Notes: generated from the letters alone by a model not told the origin. A stretch of DNA of 49,872 nt from Actinomadura darangshiensis (GCF_004349235.1 NZ_SMKY01000033.1:1-49872), one strand, 5' to 3'; shown: positions 1 through 9,943, counted from the first letter of the stretch. Numbers and translations are program-made.

Positions 1-15
1 CGCCCCGCCCGCCCC

Positions 16-633
16 GTGAGGCGCGGTCTGGCGGCGGTCGGGTCGGGGGTGTTGATCGCGGCGTGCGTCCTCCTGCCGGCCGTCCAGTGCGGGGACGGCG
101 GGCCGTCGGCGGCGGCTCCCGCGCGGGGCCGCGGCGGGGACGGCTTCAACGCCACCGACGTCATGTTCCTCCAGATGATGGTGCCGCATCAGGGGCAGGG
201 CGTGCGGCTGGCCCGGCTGGCGCGGGACCGTCCCGTCCGGCCGGAGGTGAGGACGCTCGCCGCCGCGATCGAGACGACCGAGGTCGCCGAAATCAAGGAC
301 ATGGCGGGACGCCTGCGCGGCTGGCACCGGCCGCCGACCGCCGACCCGCACGCGCACGCGCACGCGGCGCACGGCGGCATGCCCCAGACCACCGACAAGG
401 AACTGAAAGCACTGGAACGCAGCCCCGGCGACCGTTTCGAACGCGAGTTCCTCAACCTGCTGATCGCCCACCAGGACGACGCCGTGCAGATGGCGCGGCT
501 GGAGACCGGCAAGGGCGAGGACGCGTGGACGAAGCGGCTGGCACGGCGCGTCGACCGGTCCCGGTCGGCGCAGATCGCACGGATGCTGGCGCTCCTCGGC
601 TCCCCGACCCCGAAGAACCTTCCACAGAAGTAG
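16..633 (+). CDS. DUF305 family secreted/lipoprotein-like protein
   Basis: 205 aa from a GTG start; the true start could lie upstream of the window. The N-terminus has a charged MRR followed by a hydrophobic stretch (residues 7-24), so it is exported. Cys25 follows LPAVQ, a poor lipobox, so lipidation is uncertain. Two copies of the DUF305 hallmark helix are visible: MVPHQGQGVRLARL (His58) and IAHQDDAVQMARL (His152). Between them lies a His-rich linker (PHAHAHAAHGG, 111-121) that could bind metal. DUF305 proteins are ferritin-like helical proteins, often linked to copper or other metal handling; the biochemical role is not settled. The chitinase gene follows within 10 nt, but no functional link is obvious. 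Confidence 0.8.
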   Translation: MRRGLAAVGSGVLIAACVLLPAVQCGDGGPSAAAPARGRGGDGFNATDVMFLQMMVPHQGQGVRLARLARDRPVRPEVRTLAAAIETTEVAEIKDMAGRLRGWHRPPTADPHAHAHAAHGGMPQTTDKELKALERSPGDRFEREFLNLLIAHQDDAVQMARLETGKGEDAWTKRLARRVDRSRSAQIARMLALLGSPTPKNLPQK

Positions 634-642
634 GTGTTCGGC

Positions 643-3204
643 ATGCGAAGAACGATCGGATTAGTCCTCTGCTTCGTCGTCGTCGCGGCGCTGGCGGTCG
701 CTCCCGCGCGGGCGGCGGAGCGGCTGACGGCCTCCTTCAGTCTGTCCGGAACGACCGGAAAGTACGTGGTCAGCAACCCCGGGACGGCCGCCGTGAGCGG
801 CTGGAAGCTGACGTTCGAACTGCCGGCCGGCGTGACGGCGGGCAGCCCGCAGAACGCGTCACTGTCGCAGAACGGGACGACGGTGACGCTCACCCCCGCG
901 TTCTCCATCGACACGATCAAGGCGGGCGGCAGCACCGAGCCGTACAGCCCGGCGTTCACGCTGAGCGCCGCCGCCCAGCCGGCGAACTGCACGCTGAACG
1001 GCGCGGCCTGCGACGGGACGGGTGCGCCGCCGCCGCTGCTCGAAGGCGTGACCGCGGAGTACTCGGTCAGCGGGACGAGCGCGAAGTTCATCGTCGCGAA
1101 CCACACGTCCGCCGCGATCGACGACTGGACGATCGAGTTCACCCTCCCGGACGGGGTGACGGCGGGCAACGCCGCCAACGGCTCGATCAGCCAGAGCGGC
1201 AGTACGGTCACACTCAGCCCGGCGTACTACAACTCGACGATCGGGGCGGGCCGGACGACCGAGCCCTACAGCCCGACGTTCACCGTCAGCAGGTCCGGTG
1301 CGGAGCCGGCGGGCTGCCGCGTCAACGACGTCAACTGCGACGGGACCCCGGACGCGCCGCCGAGCGCCCCCGGCGGGCTGAAGCCGACGGTCACGACCAC
1401 CAGGACCGTGTCGCTGGCGTGGGACGCGGCGGCACCGGGCAGCCTGCCGATCACCGCGTACGAGGTCTACAAGGGGTCGGCGCTCGCGACGACCGTCCCC
1501 GATACCGGCGCGACGGTCACCGGGCTCACGCCGGACACCGAGTACACGTTCACGGTGAAGGCCCGCGACCGGAAGGGGAACCTGTCCCCCGCCAGCGCGC
1601 CCGTCACCGTGAAGACGAACGACCCGGCGGACGACACGCAGGCGCCGTCCGTGCCGTCCGGGTTGAAGAGCACCGGCAAGGACTCGGCCAGCGTGAAGCT
1701 CGCGTGGACGGGCTCGTCCGACAACACCGGCGTCGCGAACTACGACGTGCTGGTGGACGGGAAGGCCGCCACGACCGTGACCGGGACGACCGCGACCGTC
1801 GCTGGGCTGTCGCCGTCCACCGAGTACTCGTTCACCGTCCGGGCGCGCGACCTCTACGACAACGTGTCCGCGGCGAGTACCGCCATCAAAGTGAAGACCG
1901 ACGACGTGATCGGGGACGGTTACGCCCGCGTCGGCTACTTCGTCCAGTGGGGCATCTACGGCCGCCAGTACTTCGTGAAGAACCTCGACACGACCGGGAA
2001 CGCCGCACGCCTCACCCACATCAACTACGCGTTCGCGAACATCGACCCGCAGAACCTGACGTGCCTGCAAGGCGTGACCAAGGGCACCACGTCCGACCCG
2101 CAGGACCCGGACCAGGGCGACGGCGCGGGTGACGCCGAGGCCGACTACGGGCGCCCGTTCAGCGCCGCGCAGTCGGTGGACGGCGTGGCCGACACCGGCT
2201 GGGAGAAGCTGCGCGGCAACTACAACCAGCTGAAGAAGCTGAAGGCGAAGTACCCGAAGCTGAAGGTGCTGATCTCGATCGGCGGCTGGACGTACTCGAA
2301 GTACTTCTCCGACGTCGCGAAGACCGACGCGTCCCGCAAGAAGTTCGCCGCCTCCTGCATCGACACCTACATCAAGGGCAACCTGCCGGACTACAACGGC
2401 GCGGGCGGGCCGGGCACGGCGGCCGGGATCTTCGACGGCATCGACCTCGACTGGGAGTGGCCGGGCGCCGAGGGGCACCCCGGCAACCACGTCAGCCCGG
2501 ACGACAAGCACAACAACACGCTGCTGATCGCGGAGTTCCGCCGCCAGCTCGACGAGCTGACCAAGTCGACCGGCGAGCGGTACCTGCTCTCCGCGTTCAC
2601 CCCCGCCGACCCGGCGAAGATCGATGCCGGCTGGGAACTGGCGGAGGTCGCCGAGTCCATGGACATCTTCAACATCCAGGGCTACGACTTCCACGGCGCG
2701 GGCAGCGACAACTCCTGGGAGCCCAACCGGACGGGCCACCAGGGCAACCTCTACACCGACACCGACGACCCGTACACGTTCCACTTCAGCGTCGAGAACG
2801 CGGTGCAGCCGTATCTGGACGCCGGGGTCAACCCGCGCAAGCTCACGATCGGCCTCGCCTACTACGGGCGCGGCTGGCAGAACGTGGCCGACGGCGGCAA
2901 GGGCGGCGAATGGCAGGCCGCGAAGGGAGCGGCACCCGGGCAGTTCCAGGAGGAGGCCGGGACTCGCGGTTACGGCAACCTTGTCTCCAGTCTCCCCAAC
3001 TGCAAGATCACGCATGACGAACAGGCGGTGGCGACGTCCTGCTACACCGGCGACAACGGCCAGTGGTGGTCGTTCGACGACGCCTGGTCGATCCGGAAGA
3101 AGACCGAATGGCTCAAGAGCAAGAACCTGCTCGGAGCCATGATCTGGGAGATGTCCGGTGATCCGGGGGTCCTGACGAAGGCCCTGGATGACGGCCTGAG
3201 CTGA
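643..3204 (+). CDS. Secreted GH18 chitinase with two CBM2-like and two FnIII domains
   Basis: About 853 aa, hydrolyses beta-1,4-N-acetylglucosamine polymers outside the cell. Order: Sec signal peptide ending near ARA-A (residues 1-25), two tandem beta-sandwich repeats resembling CBM2 (about 27-115 and 128-230; both contain SGTxxK, GVTAG and a C-(5-7)-C pair), two fibronectin III linkers (about 240-325 and 335-420), then a GH18 barrel (about 427-853). The catalytic motif DGIDLDWE is at residues 598-605, with Glu605 the expected proton donor; the IGGW strand motif is near 546. ATG 643 is preferred because it directly begins MRRTIGL of the signal peptide; GTG 634 in the same frame, adjoining the upstream stop, is the alternative. 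A strong hairpin follows the stop. Confidence 0.93.
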   Translation: MRRTIGLVLCFVVVAALAVAPARAAERLTASFSLSGTTGKYVVSNPGTAAVSGWKLTFELPAGVTAGSPQNASLSQNGTTVTLTPAFSIDTIKAGGSTEPYSPAFTLSAAAQPANCTLNGAACDGTGAPPPLLEGVTAEYSVSGTSAKFIVANHTSAAIDDWTIEFTLPDGVTAGNAANGSISQSGSTVTLSPAYYNSTIGAGRTTEPYSPTFTVSRSGAEPAGCRVNDVNCDGTPDAPPSAPGGLKPTVTTTRTVSLAWDAAAPGSLPITAYEVYKGSALATTVPDTGATVTGLTPDTEYTFTVKARDRKGNLSPASAPVTVKTNDPADDTQAPSVPSGLKSTGKDSASVKLAWTGSSDNTGVANYDVLVDGKAATTVTGTTATVAGLSPSTEYSFTVRARDLYDNVSAASTAIKVKTDDVIGDGYARVGYFVQWGIYGRQYFVKNLDTTGNAARLTHINYAFANIDPQNLTCLQGVTKGTTSDPQDPDQGDGAGDAEADYGRPFSAAQSVDGVADTGWEKLRGNYNQLKKLKAKYPKLKVLISIGGWTYSKYFSDVAKTDASRKKFAASCIDTYIKGNLPDYNGAGGPGTAAGIFDGIDLDWEWPGAEGHPGNHVSPDDKHNNTLLIAEFRRQLDELTKSTGERYLLSAFTPADPAKIDAGWELAEVAESMDIFNIQGYDFHGAGSDNSWEPNRTGHQGNLYTDTDDPYTFHFSVENAVQPYLDAGVNPRKLTIGLAYYGRGWQNVADGGKGGEWQAAKGAAPGQFQEEAGTRGYGNLVSSLPNCKITHDEQAVATSCYTGDNGQWWSFDDAWSIRKKTEWLKSKNLLGAMIWEMSGDPGVLTKALDDGLS

Positions 3205-3218
3205 GCCCGTCCGAACCC

Positions 3219-3256
3219 GGGGCCGGCGTCGTTCCCCCGCTCGCGGCGCCGGCCCC
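3219..3256 (+). terminator. Hairpin terminator after chitinase gene
   Basis: Perfect 10-bp inverted repeat: GGGGCCGGCG (3219-3228) and CGCCGGCCCC (3247-3256) around an 18-nt loop. It lies 15 nt after the chitinase stop and before the convergent nitroreductase stop, so it can serve both strands. There is no U tract, which is usual for actinomycete hairpins. Confidence 0.65.
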
Positions 3257-3280
3257 GCTCCATGCCCTGGTGGCGGCAAG

Positions 3281-3931
3281 TCACCAGCGGTCGAGGTGCA
3301 GGATCTCGTCCAGCGGGACGCGGGCACCGGGGCGGAACGTCTCGCCGGTGTAGTAGGCGGTGGGGATGAGCGCGCCCTGGCGGACGTCGTCGGGCAGGCC
3401 GAGCAGTTCCGCCACTTCGCGCTCGTAGGCGAGGTGCAGGGACGTCCACGCGGTGCCGAGCCCGCGGGCGCGCGCCGCGAGGGCGTAGTTCCAGACGGCC
3501 GGGAGGAGCGATCCCCACAGGCCGGCCTGGTTGCCCTCCGGGAGCCGTCCGCCGTGCAGGCGCAGGCACGGGATCACGAGGACGGGCACGTCGCCCATGT
3601 GTTCGGCCAGGTAGGAGGCGCTCTCCCCGACGCGGCGCTGCACCTCGGCGCGGCCGGGATCGTCCTCGTAGGAGCCGGCGGAGGCGCCGCCCGCCTGCGC
3701 GTAGGCGGCGAACGAGCGCCGATAGTACTCGCCGATCTCCGCGCGGGTCTTCGGATCGGTCACCACGATCCATTGCCAGCCCTGCCGGTTGCTGCCGCTC
3801 GGCGCCTGGACGGCGATCTCCAGGCATTCGCGGACGAGGTCCATGGGCACGGGACGGTCCAGGTCGAGGCGTTTGCGGACGGTTCGCGTCGTGGTCAGCA
3901 GCTCGTCCGGGCTCAGCGGCAGCGTCGTCAT
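3281..3931 (-). CDS. Nitroreductase family protein
   Basis: 216 aa, FMN-dependent NAD(P)H oxidoreductase fold. Seen: the N-terminal RTVRKRLD and the FMN-phosphate region [15 protein letters not shown] (about 38-52), and a C-terminal [11 protein letters not shown] segment before the LPDDV/PTAYYTG dimer region. The start is the ATG at 3931 (MTTLPLS), which puts the conserved arginine motif at the usual position. The gene is transcribed away from the nuoB paralogue, with two dyads in the 117-bp gap. Nitroreductase homologues reduce nitroaromatics, quinones or flavins; the substrate here is unknown. Confidence 0.87.
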   Translation of the reverse strand: MTTLPLSPDELLTTTRTVRKRLDLDRPVPMDLVRECLEIAVQAPSGSNRQGWQWIVVTDPKTRAEIGEYYRRSFAAYAQAGGASAGSYEDDPGRAEVQRRVGESASYLAEHMGDVPVLVIPCLRLHGGRLPEGNQAGLWGSLLPAVWNYALAARARGLGTAWTSLHLAYEREVAELLGLPDDVRQGALIPTAYYTGETFRPGARVPLDEILHLDRW

Positions 3932-3983
3932 GCGTCCATCGTCCCCCAGCGCGCCCACGCGCTCGCGGGCGACCCGGCCCACA

Positions 3984-4027
3984 TGTTTGGACCAGGCGGT
4001 CCAAACATTCGTGGACCAGGCGGTCCA
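3984..4027. promoter_or_regulatory. Two tandem near-identical operator dyads
   Basis: Site 1 is a perfect 10-bp inverted repeat, TGTTTGGACC (3984-3993) and GGTCCAAACA (3998-4007), around AGGC. Site 2 repeats the core: TGGACC (4012-4017), AGGC, GGTCCA (4022-4027). The shared 16-nt core recurs exactly 24 bp apart. Site 2 covers the expected -35 region of nuoB, whose -10 box is at 4036. This looks like a repressor operator pair serving both divergent genes; a TetR gene lies just downstream of nuoB. Confidence 0.65.
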
Positions 4028-4035
4028 GTCTCCGC

Positions 4036-4041
4036 TATCGT
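4036..4041 (+). promoter_or_regulatory. -10 box (TATCGT) for leaderless nuoB
   Basis: TATCGT fits the actinobacterial TANNNT -10 element and ends 7 nt before the ATG at 4049. No Shine-Dalgarno sequence precedes that ATG, so a leaderless mRNA is predicted. Confidence 0.5.
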
Positions 4042-4048
4042 CACTTCC

Positions 4049-4594
<546 letters not shown>

Positions 4595-4598
4595 CGGT

Positions 4599-5219
4599 TC
4601 AGCCGGTCCCGACCATCCGGCGGATCACGCCGACCTGCAGGCATTTGATCCGCATGGCCTCGTCGGCGTCCGTCCGCCAGAGGTTCCGGAGGGCCCACGC
4701 GTCGATCGTCCACAGCGCGGCGAGGGTCAGCTCGCCCTGCAGGGACGGCGGCATGTCGTCGCGGACGGCGCCGGCGGCCCGCCCGGCGGCCAGCGCCCGG
4801 CCGAGCCAGTCGTCGATCCCGGCCCGCGCGCGGCCGAGCGGGCTGCCTTCGCCGGACGGGGCGCCCGTGGCGTAGAAGAGCCGCCAGAAGTCGATGAGCC
4901 GCGGATTGCGCCCGGCCACCTGCATGAGGTCGGTCCCGACCCGCTCCACCTCGTCCCAGAAACCGGGGGCGGCGAGGTCGCCCGGATCCGGGATCTTCAG
5001 GTCGCCGCGCAGCCCGTCGACGATCCGGGTGACCGCCGCGTCGAACAGCGCCTCTTTCGACTCGTAGTAGTAGTAAAAGGAGCTTTTGCTCATTCCGCAG
5101 GCCCGGATGATGCGGTTCAGCGAGGCGCCGTCGAATCCGTTGTCGGCGAATTCCCGCGTCGCCACGTCGAGCAGTTCGTCGCGCCGTTCCGGCGGCAGCG
5201 CGGCCTTCCTCGTTCCCAC
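4599..5219 (-). CDS. TetR/AcrR family transcriptional regulator
   Basis: 206 aa from GTG 5219 (VGTRKAAL). The N-terminal helix-turn-helix is clear: DELLDVATREFADNGFDG, then IIRACGMSKSSFYYYYESKEALF (residues about 15-60), followed by an all-helical ligand domain containing DFWRLFYATG and LAALWTIDAWALRN. An upstream in-frame ATG at 5276 would add 19 Pro/Arg-rich residues with no family match. Divergent from the acyltransferase gene (70 bp). It could control that gene, itself, or the dyads before nuoB; the sequence does not decide. Confidence 0.88.
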   Translation of the reverse strand: MGTRKAALPPERRDELLDVATREFADNGFDGASLNRIIRACGMSKSSFYYYYESKEALFDAAVTRIVDGLRGDLKIPDPGDLAAPGFWDEVERVGTDLMQVAGRNPRLIDFWRLFYATGAPSGEGSPLGRARAGIDDWLGRALAAGRAAGAVRDDMPPSLQGELTLAALWTIDAWALRNLWRTDADEAMRIKCLQVGVIRRMVGTG

Positions 5220-5277
5220 GCCCCGAGGATATCGGCCCGGCGGACGCGTTCGGCGGTGCGGATGGGGGTAGAGCATC

Positions 5278-5283
5278 TAGTCT
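5278..5283 (+). promoter_or_regulatory. -10 box (TAGTCT) for acyltransferase gene
   Basis: TAGTCT ends 6 nt before ATG 5290 and there is no ribosome site between, suggesting a leaderless transcript. Confidence 0.4.
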
Positions 5284-5289
5284 GTCGTG

Positions 5290-6561
5290 ATGGTTCCCGC
5301 TTCGGGTGTTTCACCCTCAACGTCCCGGCTTGGGTGGCTTGATGCGCTGCGAGGGGCGGCGGCCCTGGCGGTGGCCCTGCATCACGCGAGCTACGTGTAC
5401 CTCCCCCGGTTACGCGTGCAGATGGCCGACTGGTTCGATCCCGGCCTCTTCGGCGTGCTCGTCTTCTTCCTCGTCAGCGGATACATCGTGCCCGCGTCGC
5501 TGGAACGCCGCGGCAGCGTGCGCGGGTTCTGGGTCGGCCGGTTCTTCCGCATCTACCCGCTGCTGGCGCTGACGTGCCTCCTCGCCGTCCTGCCGTTCCT
5601 GCTCGGAGTCCTCGGGCTGCGGGCGGGGCTGGAGAAGTACTCCCCCGCGACGGCCGTCATCGCGCACATGACGATGCTGCAGGACGTCCTGAACGTCCCG
5701 AACGCGATGAACGTGCTGTGGACGCTGTCCTACGAGATGGTCTTCTACCTGCTGATCGTCGCGCTGTTCGTGGTCGGCGGGCACCGCCGGTCGGCACCGG
5801 CCGCCGTCGTCCTCGTCGTGGTCGCGCTGGTCGCGGTCGCGCTCGCGGCCGGCGGGCTGCTCACCGGCGCGCACGCGCCGGCGGCCCTGCTGTCGCGCAC
5901 CGCGGGGACGGGCCCGGTGGTCGCGGTGACGGCCGCCGCCCTCGTCGTGGCGATCGGCGCGGCCGTGTCCCGGCGGCCCGCGCCGCGGGTCGCGGGCGGG
6001 CTGCTCGGCGGGCTGCTCGGCGCCGTGCTGGTGACGGTCAACGGCCGCGTCGGCGCCTGGGAGGGCCTCGTCATGCTCGCGGTCATGTTCCTGGGCACCG
6101 CGATCCACCGCGCCGAGCACGGCCAGATCACCCGGCGCACGGGCCTGGCGGCCGGCATCCTGGTACTGGCGGGCGCGCTCGCCGCCGGCACCTGGAACGC
6201 CGCCCCCTACGGCCGGAACGCGCAACTGGTCTGGTGCGGCGCGGTGCTCGCGGCCGCCGCGACGTTCGCGGCGGCGTGGCACCTGCGGCACCGCCGGTTC
6301 CCCGCCTGGGCGACCGGCCTGGGCACCATCAGCTTCTCGGTCTACCTGCTGCATCCGCTGCTGCTGATGGTGGCCGCGCAGTTCCTCGGCTTCTCCGGAC
6401 GCGAGGACACGGTCGGCCTGGCATTCTTCTTCCTCGTCCTGATCGCGGTCAGCTGGGCGTCGCAGCGCTGGATAGAGGCCCCCGCACAACGCCTGGGCCG
6501 CCGCTTCACCCGCCCCCCACGAATCGACAACCGCCTAGAACCCCAGCCCCTAGCCTCTTGA
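5290..6561 (+). CDS. Membrane acyltransferase, OafA/YrhL (AT3) family
   Basis: 423 aa integral membrane O-acyltransferase. Family features: RLGWLDALRGAAALAVALHHA at the N-terminus (the R-x10-H pair of AT3 enzymes), FGVLVFFLVSGYIVPASL, GRFFRIYPLLAL and a C-terminal FSVYLLHPLLLMV. About ten hydrophobic segments are visible. Such enzymes transfer acetyl or other acyl groups to surface polysaccharides, peptidoglycan or secreted metabolites; the acceptor is unknown. GTG 5287 is an alternative start, one codon upstream of ATG 5290. Divergent from the TetR gene. Confidence 0.88.
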   Translation: MVPASGVSPSTSRLGWLDALRGAAALAVALHHASYVYLPRLRVQMADWFDPGLFGVLVFFLVSGYIVPASLERRGSVRGFWVGRFFRIYPLLALTCLLAVLPFLLGVLGLRAGLEKYSPATAVIAHMTMLQDVLNVPNAMNVLWTLSYEMVFYLLIVALFVVGGHRRSAPAAVVLVVVALVAVALAAGGLLTGAHAPAALLSRTAGTGPVVAVTAAALVVAIGAAVSRRPAPRVAGGLLGGLLGAVLVTVNGRVGAWEGLVMLAVMFLGTAIHRAEHGQITRRTGLAAGILVLAGALAAGTWNAAPYGRNAQLVWCGAVLAAAATFAAAWHLRHRRFPAWATGLGTISFSVYLLHPLLLMVAAQFLGFSGREDTVGLAFFFLVLIAVSWASQRWIEAPAQRLGRRFTRPPRIDNRLEPQPLAS

Positions 6562-6565
6562 CCGC

Positions 6566-6584
6566 TGTGATCGGCGTGTGATCG
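6566..6584. repeat. Direct repeat TGTGATCG x2, 11-bp period
   Basis: TGTGATCG occurs at 6566-6573 and 6577-6584, one helical turn apart, upstream of the -10-like TACGGT at 6593-6598. It could be a tandem activator site for the following J-domain gene. Confidence 0.35.
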
Positions 6585-6592
6585 CGGGCGCC

Positions 6593-6598
6593 TACGGT
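6593..6598 (+). promoter_or_regulatory. -10 box (TACGGT) for leaderless J-domain gene
   Basis: TACGGT ends 6 nt before GTG 6605 and no ribosome site is present, so a leaderless transcript is likely. Confidence 0.45.
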
Positions 6599-6604
6599 TA
6601 ATGG

Positions 6605-7525
6605 GTGACCCGCGACTACTACGCCGTCCTCGGTGTGCTGCGGGACGCGTCACAGGAGCAGATCAAAGCCGCCCGGCGGATACGGCTGCGCGAGGCCCAC
6701 CCCGACGCGAACCCCGGTGATCCGACGGCGGTCGAACGTTTCCACCTCGTCTACAAGGCCGGCGAAATACTCGGGCATCCCGAGCGCCGCCGAATGTACG
6801 ACGACTCGCTTCGCGAGGACACGACGGCGTTTGGTGGACGCGTCCAATGCCGTACCTGCCACGGCACGGGACGGCTCCCCGATCCCTGCTTCCGCTGCGA
6901 CGGCAAAGGCTGGCGTTCCGCAACACCGCCATCGCGAGAGCGCGGTCAGACCTGCTACGAAGTGCTCGGAGTCGCGCAGGACGCGTCCGCGGCGCAGATC
7001 ACCGAGGCGTACCGGAACATCGTGCGCGTCGAGGGAAAGCCGATCCCGGAAAGGGTGAAGTCGGCCTTCAGCCGGATCGGCGACCCCCGCCGCCGCGCAG
7101 GCTACGACCGCGGTCTCGGCATGACGACGAACGGCCGCGCGGGCGAGATCGACGTCCACGTCTCGCGGCGCGTCGCCCGGCAAGGGGCCGCCTCGCACGA
7201 CTTCACCGTGCCCGACCGGGACCTGTGCCCGCATTGCGAAGGCGTCGGCCGCATCATGCTTCCCTGCCACAACTGCGAAGGGCGCGGCTACTGGCGCTGG
7301 GGCGGGTCGGCCACGAAATGCGACGCGTGCAGCGGCCGCGGCACCGACGAGCGAGCCTGTTTCAACTGCTCCTTCTCCGGATGGGTCGACGTCACTCGAA
7401 CCCTGACCGGCCCGATTCCGGCCGGCTCAACCGAGAACTCGCGCATCACCGTCCGCGACGACCTTCTCGGCGTGGTCACCCTCCGCCTGGCCCTCGTCCC
7501 CGACTTCGCCCGGAGCAGCGAATGA
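6605..7525 (+). CDS. Double J-domain protein with CxxCxGxG-like zinc modules
   Basis: 306 aa, DnaJ-like but rearranged. Domains: J domain 1 (about 4-64: DYYAVLGVLRDASQEQIK, intact HPD in REAHPDANPGD, ending RRRMYDD); zinc pair 1 (CRTCHGTGRLPDPCFRCDG, about 81-99); J domain 2 (about 117-175: CYEVLGVAQDASAAQITEAYR) in which HPD is replaced by GKP; zinc pairs 2 and 3 (CPHCEGVGR...CHNCEGRG, then CDACSGRG...CFNCSFSG, about 208-260); and a C-terminal beta segment (PIPAGSTENSRITVRDD) like the start of a DnaJ substrate domain. The HPD copy should stimulate DnaK; the second copy probably cannot. No dnaK or grpE is near. The start is GTG 6605; it appears leaderless. Confidence 0.8.
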   Translation: MTRDYYAVLGVLRDASQEQIKAARRIRLREAHPDANPGDPTAVERFHLVYKAGEILGHPERRRMYDDSLREDTTAFGGRVQCRTCHGTGRLPDPCFRCDGKGWRSATPPSRERGQTCYEVLGVAQDASAAQITEAYRNIVRVEGKPIPERVKSAFSRIGDPRRRAGYDRGLGMTTNGRAGEIDVHVSRRVARQGAASHDFTVPDRDLCPHCEGVGRIMLPCHNCEGRGYWRWGGSATKCDACSGRGTDERACFNCSFSGWVDVTRTLTGPIPAGSTENSRITVRDDLLGVVTLRLALVPDFARSSE

Positions 7526-7625
7526 CCGTTGTCCGTGGCGACGACCATTCCGATACCCGCGCCGCGCTTCGGCATTGGCGGTCGCGGACGGGCCGCTAAC
7601 GGGCGCGGTGGGGTAGAAGGGGGAC

Positions 7626-8534
7626 GTGGGCGGCGCGCGAGGGGCGAGGAATCCGTGGGGTGCGGAGGTGATGGCCACCGGCGTCGTGTCCGTGGGGCTG
7701 CATCTCGCGGGGTTCGTGTGGGCGGCTCGGGTGCTGCTCGCGGTCACCGCGGCGCTGTGGGTGGTCCTGGCGGTGACGTTCTGCGCGCTGTTCGGCGGCG
7801 GTGTGACGCGCTGGCGGGAGGAGACGTCCACGCCGTCCGCGCTGACGACCGTGGCGGGCACCGGGGTGCTCGGCGACGGCGTCGCGATGATCTCCCATCC
7901 GGTGGCGGCCGCGGTGCTGCTCGGCCTCACCGCCGTGCTGTGGACGGTGCTGCTCCCCCGCGTCCTGCGGCAGCTGAGCCGACGCGTGCCGGGCGCCGCG
8001 TACCTGGTGACGGTCGCGACGCAGGCGGTGGCGGTGCTCGCGGCGACGCTGGCGGTCGAGCTGCCTGCGAAGTGGCTGGCATGGCCCGCCGTCACGATGC
8101 TCGCGCTCGGCCTCCTGCTGTACGTGCTGGTGCTGACGCGGTTCGACTTCGGTGAGCTGGTCGGCGGGGCGGGCGACCAGTGGGTGGTGGGCGGCAGCCT
8201 GTCCATCTCGGCGCTCGCGTCCGCGAAGGTGACGCTCGCGATGGACGCGCCGGCGCCCCTGGTGTGGCTGACGCTGGCGGTCCTCGCGGTGGCGCTCGCC
8301 TGGTACGCGGTCCTGGTGGGCTGCGAGGTGCTCCGGCCCCGGAGGGGCTACGACGGGCGCCGCTGGTCGACGGTGTTCCCGCTCGGCATGACGGCGGTCA
8401 GCGCGATGACGGCGGGGACCGCCTGCGGCGTCCCCTGGCTGGGGACGCTCGGCGAGGTCCTGCTGTGGCCCGCCGTCATCGCGTGGGCGCTCGTCGCGGC
8501 CGGGGCCGTGCGTCATGCCGCCGCGTCCGCGTGA
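7626..8534 (+). CDS. TDT/SLAC1-like (tellurite resistance/dicarboxylate) membrane protein
   Basis: 302 aa with about nine or ten hydrophobic helices. The late motif RRGYDGRRWSTVFPLGMTAVSAM resembles the R-W-x-FPLGM signature of the tellurite-resistance/dicarboxylate transporter (SLAC1-type anion channel) family, and the HPVAAAVLL segment also fits. The substrate is unknown. The start is GTG 7626 directly behind an AAGGGGGA ribosome site; an in-frame ATG at 7671 would still keep the first helix. Its 3' end overlaps the convergent MFS gene by 22 nt. Confidence 0.62.
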   Translation: MGGARGARNPWGAEVMATGVVSVGLHLAGFVWAARVLLAVTAALWVVLAVTFCALFGGGVTRWREETSTPSALTTVAGTGVLGDGVAMISHPVAAAVLLGLTAVLWTVLLPRVLRQLSRRVPGAAYLVTVATQAVAVLAATLAVELPAKWLAWPAVTMLALGLLLYVLVLTRFDFGELVGGAGDQWVVGGSLSISALASAKVTLAMDAPAPLVWLTLAVLAVALAWYAVLVGCEVLRPRRGYDGRRWSTVFPLGMTAVSAMTAGTACGVPWLGTLGEVLLWPAVIAWALVAAGAVRHAAASA

Positions 8535-9943
8535 CCTGCCCGGCGGGGCTTCGGGAGGAACGCGACGATGGCCGTGCCGGCGGTGGTGATGAGGGCGGCG
8601 ATCAGGAAGGCGGTCGAGTAGCCGTCCACGAGGTCGGACCCGGCCCTGGCGGCGGCCGTGCCGAGGACGGTGAGGCCGATCGCGCCGCCGATCGTGCGGG
8701 ACGTGTTGACGACGCCCGCGACGGCGCCCGCCTCAGACGAGTCCGCACCGCTCGTGGACGCCTCCACCAGCGGGGTCATCAGGAGGCCGAAGCCGAGGGC
8801 CATGGTCGCGCCCGGTCCGAGGATGGCGGTGAGGAACGTCCCGTCGGCGTCCAGGACGAGGCTCTGCCAGGCGAACCCCGCGGCGGCCATCAGCCCGCCG
8901 ATGCCCGCGAGGAGGCGCGCGCCGATGCGGGCCATGAGCGGCGGGGCGAGGCGGGAGCCGATGATGATGCCCGCGGTGTGCGGCAGGAACGACACGCCGG
9001 TGCGGACCGCGCTGTAGTGCAGGACGTTCTGCATGTAGAGCGACAGGAAGTACCAGAGCGCGAAGCCCGCCATCGTCCCGACGAGGGTGGCGAGGTTGCC
9101 GACCGCGACGCTGCGCAGCCTGAACAGCCGCAGCTGGACGAGCGGTTCCCGGGTGCGCGCCTCGACGGCGACGAACAGGGCGATCAGGACGAGTCCGGCG
9201 GTGATCGGGATCAGGGACGTCCAGCCGTGGTCCTCGGTCCGGCCGATGCCGAACGCGAGCAGCCCCACGCCGGCGGTCACCAGGACGGCGCCGGGCAGGT
9301 CGAGGCGGGCGCGCCGCGCGGTGTCGCGCTCGTCGCGGAGCCAGCGGGCGGCGATCACCGCGACGACCGCGCCGACCGGGACGTTGATCAGCAGCACCCA
9401 GCGCCAGCTGAGGTAGTCGGTCAGCAGCCCGCCGACGAGGCCGCCGGTGGCGCCGCCCGCGGTGCCGACGGCCGTCCACATGGCGATCGCCTTCGTCCGC
9501 GCCGGCCCCTCCGGGAACGTGCCGGTGACCAGCGACAGCGTGACGGGCGCGAGGATCGCGGCGCCGAGGCCCTGGGCGGCGCGAGCGGCGATCAGCATGG
9601 AGCCGTCCTGCGCGAACCCGCCGGCGAGGCTGGCGAGGGTGAACAGGCCGAGGCCGGTGATGAAGACCCGCTTGCGCCCGAAGAGGTCGGCGGCGCGCCC
9701 GCCGAGCAGCAGGAACCCGGCGAACGTCAGCGAGTAGGCGTTGACGACCCATTGCAGGCCGGTGGCGCCGAGGCCGAGGCCCTCGCGGATGTGGGGCAGG
9801 GCGACGTTGACGACGGAGATGTCCAGGACGACGAGGAACTGGCCGATGGACGCGGCGAGCAGCGCCGCCCAGCCGGGTGTCGCCCTGGCAGGGGGCCTCA
9901 GGGGCTTCAACGCGGGGTCCTGTGTCGTGTTCATGCCGTCCAT
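8513..9943 (-). CDS. MFS transporter, DHA2 (14-TM) drug-exporter type
   Basis: 476 aa. Signatures: SIGQFLVVLDISVVNVALPHI in helix 1, GRAADLFGRKRVF (motif A, loop 2-3), RAAQGLGAAILAPVTLSLV (motif B region) and GGATGGLVGGLLTDYLSWRWVLLINVPVG (motif C to helix 6). Length and 14 predicted helices fit the EmrB/QacA branch of proton-driven exporters. ATG 9934 (MNTTQD) is an alternative start. No regulator adjoins it; it is convergent with the TDT gene and divergent from the SpoIIE-type gene. Confidence 0.9.
   Translation of the reverse strand: MDGMNTTQDPALKPLRPPARATPGWAALLAASIGQFLVVLDISVVNVALPHIREGLGLGATGLQWVVNAYSLTFAGFLLLGGRAADLFGRKRVFITGLGLFTLASLAGGFAQDGSMLIAARAAQGLGAAILAPVTLSLVTGTFPEGPARTKAIAMWTAVGTAGGATGGLVGGLLTDYLSWRWVLLINVPVGAVVAVIAARWLRDERDTARRARLDLPGAVLVTAGVGLLAFGIGRTEDHGWTSLIPITAGLVLIALFVAVEARTREPLVQLRLFRLRSVAVGNLATLVGTMAGFALWYFLSLYMQNVLHYSAVRTGVSFLPHTAGIIIGSRLAPPLMARIGARLLAGIGGLMAAAGFAWQSLVLDADGTFLTAILGPGATMALGFGLLMTPLVEASTSGADSSEAGAVAGVVNTSRTIGGAIGLTVLGTAAARAGSDLVDGYSTAFLIAALITTAGTAIVAFLPKPRRAGHADAAA

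Noticed and set aside
63..2132. A 689-codon plus-strand frame crossing DUF305 and chitinase genes
   Set aside because: It spans two real genes in another frame and is Arg/Gly-rich without any recognisable motif.
859..3327. Very long antisense open frame over the chitinase gene
   Set aside because: Composition is that of an antisense shadow; the plus strand encodes a complete, well-recognised GH18 chitinase.
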